Assembly (NCBI GenBank): GCA_029856445.1
Contig: JAHQWY010000204.1
Location: 1 to 6,690, forward strand
Source: Promethearchaeia archaeon
GTDB lineage: Archaea > Asgardarchaeota > Lokiarchaeia > Sigyniarchaeales > SOKP01
Reading direction: 5' to 3'
Length of the DNA stretch: 6,690 nucleotides
Under the pieces are notes generated by a model. That model was not told the DNA's origin. It made no database searches and worked only from the letters and a program-made list of their open reading frames with translations. Numbering within the stretch: position 1 is the stretch's first letter; every line of letters begins with the position of its first letter. Shown piece by piece: positions 1 through 4,521 of the stretch. A program made the translations under genes and the position numbers.

Positions 1-483
1 ATTGCCATGATTATGGATAACCTAAAAACTCAAGTTCCACGTTTCCCAAAATACAGAATTGTAGCATCTGATATAGCTCATGAAGCTATAGAAAAAGCGA
101 AAATTGGGATATACGCCAATGATTCTATGAAAGAAATTTCAGATTATTATGAAAATAAATATTTCAATAAGCAGAAGACACATTTCGGTCATAATAATTT
201 AATTAATGAAAGGATAAAAAGTAAAGTTGAATTTGCAGAAGAAGATGTAACAAAAGGTCATAATCGACCGTATAAATATGATATAATTTTCTTTAGATAT
301 CTTTTAATTTATTTTAATCGTGAAAATCGCGCTAAATTTCTAAAAATTATTGAAAATCGGTTAGTGGAAAACGGCATTTTGATACTGGGTAAAACTGAGA
401 CTCTTTTCGATTCATGGGGTAGTTTAAAATTAGTTGACTCAAGAAATAGGATCTATATTAAATCTCATTCTAGTTTATACTAA
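1..483 (+). CDS. cheR: CheR-type chemotaxis protein methyltransferase, C-terminal part (5' end outside window)
   Basis: CheR transfers a methyl group from S-adenosylmethionine to glutamates of chemoreceptors, in the cytoplasm, during adaptation. The frame is open from base 1, and its first codons (Ile-Ala-Met) fit the end of the family motif GEEPYSIAM, so the ATG at base 7 is internal and not the real start. About 160 residues of a usual 260-290 remain. Visible elements are the SAM-loop acid in ASDI (Asp at bases 70-72) followed by a helix like the family's EALEKA, the FFRYLLIYFN strand (289-318) that matches CRNVLIYF, and the final strand region GILILGKTETLF. In the CRN motif the usual Asn is Tyr (298-300). 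The N-terminal all-alpha CheR domain and SAM motif I lie outside the window. The gene ends 16 bases from the convergent reductase gene. The family call is firm; whether it acts on chemoreceptors or another target cannot be told here. Confidence 0.85.
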   Translation: MAMIMDNLKTQVPRFPKYRIVASDIAHEAIEKAKIGIYANDSMKEISDYYENKYFNKQKTHFGHNNLINERIKSKVEFAEEDVTKGHNRPYKYDIIFFRYLLIYFNRENRAKFLKIIENRLVENGILILGKTETLFDSWGSLKLVDSRNRIYIKSHSSLY

Positions 484-489
484 TTTTTT
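484..489 (+). terminator. Possible oligo-T terminator after cheR
   Basis: A run of six T directly follows the cheR stop codon, in the 16-base gap between two convergent genes. Archaeal RNA polymerase commonly terminates at short U-rich tracts without a hairpin, and no hairpin is seen here. The call rests on position and base composition only. Confidence 0.3.
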
Positions 490-499
490 ATTCACCTAT

Positions 500-1258
500 T
501 TAAAATACGAAAGGAATAAGGGCTTTTCGATTTTTAGGATAATCCGAAAATGTATCTAAATACCATAGATGATTAGACCGCGCTCTAGGAGCGAGATTTG
601 CAAAAGTCCAGATAGCAAAAACTAATCCAGGAAAAGACCATGTCATTATTGCCCATCCGATCCATTCCATTATCTCTCCAAAATAACTAGGACAACTCAC
701 ACACCTAAACATACCTCCATAAGGAATTTTATATTCAGTTTCTCCTGGTTTCCTTAATTTACGGATAATATAATCTGAATGTAAGTTGATGATAAATCCA
801 CAGATGAAAATACTAATACCAATAATGAACATAAGAGTTAAAATCCAATGTATAATATAAATGGTTGAAAAAGTATAAATCCATCTTGCTTGGAGATAAG
901 CGTTAATACAATTAAACGTAAAACCTGATAAAATTATACTGATAGGCATGGGCTCGATTCCATGTATTAAAAATGGAAATAGAAATGTTCGTTGTATATA
1001 ATGTATCATCCATATACCCATAAAAATTAGTGGGATTAAATCTGTTTTGCGATCCCCTACAAGATAATAGAGTAAATAAACTATTACTGTTGGTACTTCC
1101 ATTATAAACCATCCTAACTTGTTATTAATAGCGGGGCCCCATTTCTTATCCACATGTTGTCCATAACCAGCAGGAATAAAGAATAACATTATGAAAACTA
1201 AAACTGAAGCTAATCCAAAAAACAACATTAGAAAATTGTAAAGAATTAACTCATTCAT
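500..1258 (-). CDS. Steroid 5-alpha-reductase-family (SRD5A/DET2-like) membrane oxidoreductase
   Basis: This family reduces a C=C bond conjugated to a carbonyl, or of a polyprenol, using NADPH inside a seven-helix membrane bundle. The 252 residues match the family length of about 255-260. From memory of human SRD5A1/2, key positions are conserved: Glu54 (FIMEVP, equivalent to Glu57 of SRD5A2), Tyr87 in HYIQRTF (equivalent to Tyr91), NADPH-contact residues in NLHSDYIIRKLRKPG (158-172), the IPYGGMF loop (178-184), GEIMEWIGWA (194-203), His230 and Tyr233, and the terminal DYPKNRKALIPFVF (239-252). The ATG is the first in the frame and places helix 1 at the N terminus; no Shine-Dalgarno site precedes it, so a leaderless or short-leader mRNA is likely. 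It is convergent with cheR and divergent from the MFS gene. The substrate is unknown: a steroid is not implied, and an enone lipid or isoprenoid is equally possible. Homologues are known in eukaryotes and scattered bacteria. Confidence 0.9.
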   Translation of the reverse strand: MNELILYNFLMLFFGLASVLVFIMLFFIPAGYGQHVDKKWGPAINNKLGWFIMEVPTVIVYLLYYLVGDRKTDLIPLIFMGIWMIHYIQRTFLFPFLIHGIEPMPISIILSGFTFNCINAYLQARWIYTFSTIYIIHWILTLMFIIGISIFICGFIINLHSDYIIRKLRKPGETEYKIPYGGMFRCVSCPSYFGEIMEWIGWAIMTWSFPGLVFAIWTFANLAPRARSNHLWYLDTFSDYPKNRKALIPFVF

Positions 1259-1549
1259 TTTAATAACTTTTTAAATCTTGATTTGTCACCCAGTCAGGAA
1301 ATAGAGAGTCCAGTATGAATTAAAAACGCGAATTTCAGAATCGGAACCTGTATTAACCATAGAAGTGTTCTTTTCCCCTAATTATATATTGATATATATC
1401 TAGTAAATTTAATTTATTCATTCTAATTATCTGTAAGATTAAAAGATGATCAAAATACTCCTATTCTTACTTTGTTAATTTAAGTTTAATAAATAGTATT
1501 CATTTTTAGGTTTATCTTATGAAAAAGAGTCAATGATGGAAAAAAAATT
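1259..1549. other. Divergent intergenic spacer between reductase and MFS genes
   Basis: This stretch must carry promoters for both flanking genes. It holds no ORF above about 10 codons starting with ATG and no recognisable RNA gene. The part at about 1281-1375 is less AT-rich than the rest. The part at 1381-1400 has two TATATAT-like blocks, the second being the perfect palindrome GATATATATC (1391-1400). A TATA-like TTTAATAAATA lies at 1485-1495. Confidence 0.6.
1485..1495 (+). promoter_or_regulatory. Candidate TATA box for the MFS operon
   Basis: TTTAATAAATA resembles an archaeal TATA element. Transcription would start about 25 bases downstream, near 1515-1520, giving a leader of about 15-35 bases before the possible starts at 1533 and 1550. 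In DNA this AT-rich such matches arise by chance, and no clear purine-rich BRE is seen, so this is tentative. Confidence 0.25.
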
Positions 1550-2764
1550 GTGTTGGATGCAAACAATAGTCAAAAATGGCGCTTCTGGCCTGCTCAATTA
1601 TTAGTTTTTATATTTGCTTTTAGTAGTCCTCTTCTCATGTTAGCAATACCCATTTATTATATTCGCCAAGGTATTCAGATTAAATTCATAAGTTTACTTT
1701 CTATTGCTCTTACAGTAACTTATAGTATTTCACCAATTCTACTAAACAAATATTCTGATAAACTGGGCCGAAGAAAAAGCGTAATAATGTCTATGGTTGG
1801 GGCTACATGTGCTCAATTGATATTTTATATTACATTGAATCCAATTGTTTTTTTAATCGAAAGACTATGTGAAGGATTTATATTAGGTCTTTTTTTCCCT
1901 AATCTTACAGCAAGTATTTCTGATACTCCTAATATTGATCATCAGAAATATTTGGCAAGATTTAATCTCTCATGGAGCGTTGCAGCTGTTTGTGGACTAT
2001 TATTTGGAGCAATATTTTTACATTTTACAAATGATCTTAAATTTATTTTTTATATCAGTCCGGTTTTCCTAATAGTGAATAGTTTTATTGCAATTTTACT
2101 TTTTCAAGAATCTAATTCTCCTGATCTTAATACTAGAAATAATAATCCCAATTTTAATATTAAAAATCTTGAAAATAACCAACGCTCATCAAAAATTAGT
2201 ATTTATTACATCCCTGTAATTATCCCACTACTATTTATTCTCTATACAAGTTTTGCGGCAGGAAATGGTTCCTTGCTTTATCCAATTAGAGCTGAAATCT
2301 TAGGATTTCATGAATCTAGTACATATTTCGTGAACATTTTTGCAGCAATATCACAATCTATCGCAACATATTTAGTAATTTTATTACCCTTAATTAAGTT
2401 GAAACTTGCATCAACAATTACTTTATTAGTTTATCCATTTATATTCATTTTCTTCATTGCTAATGAAATTTATTTCATCTATATAATTTTATTTTTATTT
2501 TCTGGATTTTTTTATGGCATTTTATATGGAGCAGCATCAAAACTGTTTATTACACTTAATGTTTTAAAAAACACATCTAAGTTCAGTGGAATATCAGAGA
2601 GTTCTGTAGCTCTAACATACTTCATATCTCAAATTTTTCTTGGATTCGTAGCAGATGTTGATATTGGATTAGCTTATTTTTCACTCTCTCTAAGTCTACT
2701 AATATTTTTCTTCATAAACCTTGTTTTTATAAGAAATTTTAAAGAAATTGAGGCGAATCTCTAA
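1550..2764 (+). CDS. Major facilitator superfamily (MFS) transporter
   Basis: A 404-residue polytopic protein with about twelve hydrophobic segments, the normal MFS size. The loop between helices 2 and 3 carries a good motif A (NKYSDKLGRRKS, residues 66-77, with Asp70, Gly73 and Arg74). A hydrophilic, Asn-rich central loop (about 187-213) separates the two six-helix halves. MFS proteins move small solutes by uniport or ion-coupled transport; the substrate cannot be read from the sequence. The start is uncertain. The frame is closed by TGA at 1520-1522 and then offers GTG at 1550 or TTG at 1553, but no ATG. Tandem ATGs at 1533 and 1536 lie one base out of frame, separated by an A8 run. The stop abuts the next gene, which is in the same frame, so the two are surely co-transcribed. 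Weak SD-like GATGGA (1535-1540) precedes the GTG. Confidence 0.85.
   Translation: MLDANNSQKWRFWPAQLLVFIFAFSSPLLMLAIPIYYIRQGIQIKFISLLSIALTVTYSISPILLNKYSDKLGRRKSVIMSMVGATCAQLIFYITLNPIVFLIERLCEGFILGLFFPNLTASISDTPNIDHQKYLARFNLSWSVAAVCGLLFGAIFLHFTNDLKFIFYISPVFLIVNSFIAILLFQESNSPDLNTRNNNPNFNIKNLENNQRSSKISIYYIPVIIPLLFILYTSFAAGNGSLLYPIRAEILGFHESSTYFVNIFAAISQSIATYLVILLPLIKLKLASTITLLVYPFIFIFFIANEIYFIYIILFLFSGFFYGILYGAASKLFITLNVLKNTSKFSGISESSVALTYFISQIFLGFVADVDIGLAYFSLSLSLLIFFFINLVFIRNFKEIEANL
2750..2753 (+). promoter_or_regulatory. Shine-Dalgarno-like GAGG deciding the TTG start at 2765
   Basis: GAGG lies within the last codons of the MFS gene, with 11 bases between it and the TTG at 2765. It supports translation of the downstream membrane protein from this TTG, coupled to termination of the MFS gene. 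The next in-frame ATG would remove the first membrane helix. Confidence 0.4.
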
Positions 2765-3448
2765 TTGATCTTAAATGCTAATCTGAAGAGATGGGCAATT
2801 GTTTTAAACATAATTGGTTGTATCCAATTTATTATCATAACAGCAATTGCTATGGTATTTTATGAAGGAGGGACCTATATTGACTTTTCCACTTCCCGAT
2901 ATATATTTTGGTATAATTATTTTAGTGATCTAGGCCGAACAGTAGCTCATTCTGGAACTTCTAATACTATCTCATTTATACTCTTTACAACTACACTAAG
3001 TATATGGGGTTTATTTCAAATTCCATTTTATATTTTATTGCCTAGTTGCTTTAAGGATTCAAAAGGTCTAAAAAAATTCTATCTTAGTGGATCTCTCTTA
3101 GGTATTCTAACGGGGATATCATATATAGGTATTGCATTTACACCTTCAGATATCACTGACTTACACGATATTTTTGTTATCCTCGGATTTGGTTCTATTT
3201 TCTTAAGTGTTATTTTGTATGCATATGTGATATTTAAGGATAGTTATTATGCCAATTTTTATGCAATTGTTTTTTTAATTACAGCAATTATTTTAGGAAT
3301 CTATTTTATAATCATATCGTTAATCCCTAATAATCAAACTAATGTTAGGCTATTTATTTACGTAGTAGGGCAAAAAGTTATGATCTACACCCTTCTGATA
3401 TGTGGGATAGTCCAAGGATTTGGTGCTATGAAACAACTTCCTATGTAA
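2765..3448 (+). CDS. DUF998-like multi-spanning membrane protein
   Basis: A 227-residue integral membrane protein with about six hydrophobic helices (approximately 11-33, 68-93, 105-125, 135-157, 164-188 and 196-219). The pattern NYFSDLGRT after helix 1 (about 51-59), then a serine/asparagine stretch and helix 2, is typical of the DUF998 family, which is related to Frag1/DRAM-type proteins. The loop FTPSDITDLHD and the last-helix motif GQKVMIYTLL also fit. The biochemical role of the family is not established. The TTG start sits immediately after the MFS stop codon, in the same reading frame, with a GAGG site upstream. This arrangement implies translational coupling and a possible shared function with the transporter. 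The family assignment is from remembered motifs; the membrane character is clear. Confidence 0.7.
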   Translation: MILNANLKRWAIVLNIIGCIQFIIITAIAMVFYEGGTYIDFSTSRYIFWYNYFSDLGRTVAHSGTSNTISFILFTTTLSIWGLFQIPFYILLPSCFKDSKGLKKFYLSGSLLGILTGISYIGIAFTPSDITDLHDIFVILGFGSIFLSVILYAYVIFKDSYYANFYAIVFLITAIILGIYFIIISLIPNNQTNVRLFIYVVGQKVMIYTLLICGIVQGFGAMKQLPM

Positions 3449-3459
3449 ACTTATTCTAC

Positions 3460-3478
3460 AATAGTTTTTAAGGCTATT
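3460..3478 (+). terminator. Weak hairpin downstream of the MFS/DUF998 operon
   Basis: AATAG (3460-3464) and CTATT (3474-3478) can form a five-pair stem with a nine-base T-rich loop, followed by the T-rich ATACTTTTCTT. It lies 12 bases after the DUF998 stop. The stem is short and AT-rich, so it may be chance. Confidence 0.25.
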
Positions 3479-3523
3479 ATACTTTTCTTAACTACCAACC
3501 ATTATAAAACTCATTTATCTGTT

Positions 3524-4258
3524 ATGAATAGAGAACAACAATTAGTAGAAAGGCTCCGATCTGGCTCTTTGAGAGCTATTATCTTTGATTTTGACGGAAC
3601 TTTACTTGATATACGAGAAATACTTGAAAAATCAATTGAAGAAATCCTTGTTGAAAAAAATATTAAAGTTGACATGGAAACAACAATTCAAGAAATAGGG
3701 GCTTTGTTGGAAACAATTCAAGGATACCCTTTGCCAAGGGTACTACTTGAATCTTATGATATTTTTAAACATATTACTAGCTTACAAAATTTAAGTTATT
3801 TTAAACAATTAAGAATTGCTGTAGAGATCTTTGCAAAATATCTAGAATACTCTAAAGATGCTCCTTTACTATCCGGAGTAAAGTCTTTGTTAAAAAAATT
3901 AAGTAAATCGTACGATCTTTTTATTGTTTCCCATAATAAAACAGACAGAATTATGGAGCATTTAGAAAAAGAAAGTATTAACAACTACTTTAAAGGAGTT
4001 TATGGTAGTGATAGAATTCCTGTTCAAAAACCAGATCCTATGGCTCTTTCACCACCGTTAGAAACCTATAACACCCGAAAGAGAGATGATTTTTTAATGA
4101 TAGGTGATATGCCATCAGATATAACTGCTGGTAGTGAAGCTGGATTTTGGACCATAGGAGTAGCAAGTGGAGTAAGTAAAAAAGAGATTTTATTAGAGTA
4201 CGGGCCAGATCTATTAATCGACACCTTAGAAGAATTATTGGAAATATTAAAAACCTAA
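3524..4258 (+). CDS. HAD-superfamily hydrolase (phosphoglycolate phosphatase-like)
   Basis: Cytoplasmic Mg-dependent phosphatase of the haloacid dehalogenase superfamily, 244 residues, full length. Motif I is FDFDGTLLD (Asp22 nucleophile, Asp24 general acid/base). A helical cap of about 85 residues follows (about 30-114), as in subfamily IA. Motif II is IVSHNK (Ser136). Motif III is the lysine in QKPDP (Lys169). Motif IV is IGDMPSD (Asp195, Asp199), followed by AGSEAGFWTIGVASG. All catalytic residues are present, so it should be active. Phosphoglycolate phosphatase, pyrophosphatase PpaX and related phosphatases share this architecture, so the substrate is not assigned. No Shine-Dalgarno site precedes the ATG. 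The 75-base gap from the previous gene suggests its own promoter, perhaps with a short leader, although read-through from upstream is possible. Confidence 0.88.
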   Translation: MNREQQLVERLRSGSLRAIIFDFDGTLLDIREILEKSIEEILVEKNIKVDMETTIQEIGALLETIQGYPLPRVLLESYDIFKHITSLQNLSYFKQLRIAVEIFAKYLEYSKDAPLLSGVKSLLKKLSKSYDLFIVSHNKTDRIMEHLEKESINNYFKGVYGSDRIPVQKPDPMALSPPLETYNTRKRDDFLMIGDMPSDITAGSEAGFWTIGVASGVSKKEILLEYGPDLLIDTLEELLEILKT

Positions 4259-4308
4259 GTCTTATCTTGAATGAAACAGGAATTTAAGAAAATAGTTAAT
4301 TGAATTTT

Positions 4309-4320
4309 CACATTTTTGTG
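4309..4320 (+). terminator. Possible T-rich terminator after the HAD gene
   Basis: CACA and TGTG flank a T4 loop, preceded by another T-run at 4305-4308, about 50 bases after the HAD stop. The four-pair stem is weak; the T-rich character is the better argument for archaeal termination. Confidence 0.2.
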
Positions 4321-4369
4321 TAAATAAATATAAAAACAAATTCTACTATAGTTTCTTTAATCTATTTTA

Positions 4370-4379
4370 TTTAAAAATA
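4370..4379 (+). promoter_or_regulatory. Candidate TATA box for the secreted repeat protein
   Basis: TTTAAAAATA lies 43 bases before the ATG at 4423. Initiation about 25 bases downstream would give a leader of roughly 20 bases that contains the AAGGAT ribosome-binding site. The surrounding DNA is almost pure A+T, so other placements are possible. Confidence 0.3.
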
Positions 4380-4412
4380 AGAATATAAAAAATATAGTAT
4401 AAAAATATCTAA

Positions 4413-4418
4413 AAGGAT
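4413..4418 (+). promoter_or_regulatory. Ribosome-binding site AAGGAT for the secreted repeat protein
   Basis: AAGGAT ends four bases before the ATG at 4423. It supports this start, which also gives a well-formed signal peptide. It is one of the few recognisable Shine-Dalgarno-like sites in the window. Confidence 0.45.
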
Positions 4419-4422
4419 AATT

Positions 4423-4521
4423 ATGAAAATTTCAAAAAGCAAGAGACTACTTGTTTTGATTTCGGTTATACTTTTCCCTATGGCCATTATGCTTTGTTCT
4501 TTTAGTTTAAATGCTCAAGCT
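4423..4521 (+). other. Signal peptide coding segment (residues 1-33)
   Basis: Residues 1-33 show a basic n-region with four Lys and one Arg, a hydrophobic stretch from Leu9 to about Leu29, and a small-residue cleavage motif A-Q-A before Gly34. Cys25 is not preceded by a proper lipobox, so a lipoprotein is unlikely. Confidence 0.8.

Noticed and set aside
7..9. ATG at base 7 as the cheR start
   Set aside because: The preceding two in-frame codons (Ile-Ala) fit the conserved SIAM of the CheR motif, and a start here would remove the SAM motif I and the N-terminal domain.
912..1112. 66-codon minus-strand ORF inside the reductase gene
   Set aside because: It is an out-of-frame shadow of the 5-alpha-reductase gene on the same strand; the latter has clear family motifs across this region.
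1446..1478. Ten-codon ORF (ATG ATC AAA ...) in the divergent spacer
   Set aside because: It is too short, lacks a ribosome-binding site and has a composition expected by chance in AT-rich DNA.
3796..3984. 62-codon minus-strand ORF inside the HAD gene
   Set aside because: It is antisense to the conserved HAD cap and motif II region, with no own promoter or ribosome-binding site.
4492..4500. Lipobox at Cys25 of the secreted protein
   Set aside because: The residues before the Cys (Ile-Met-Leu) lack the small residue needed at -1, and a normal Sec cleavage site follows at Ala33.
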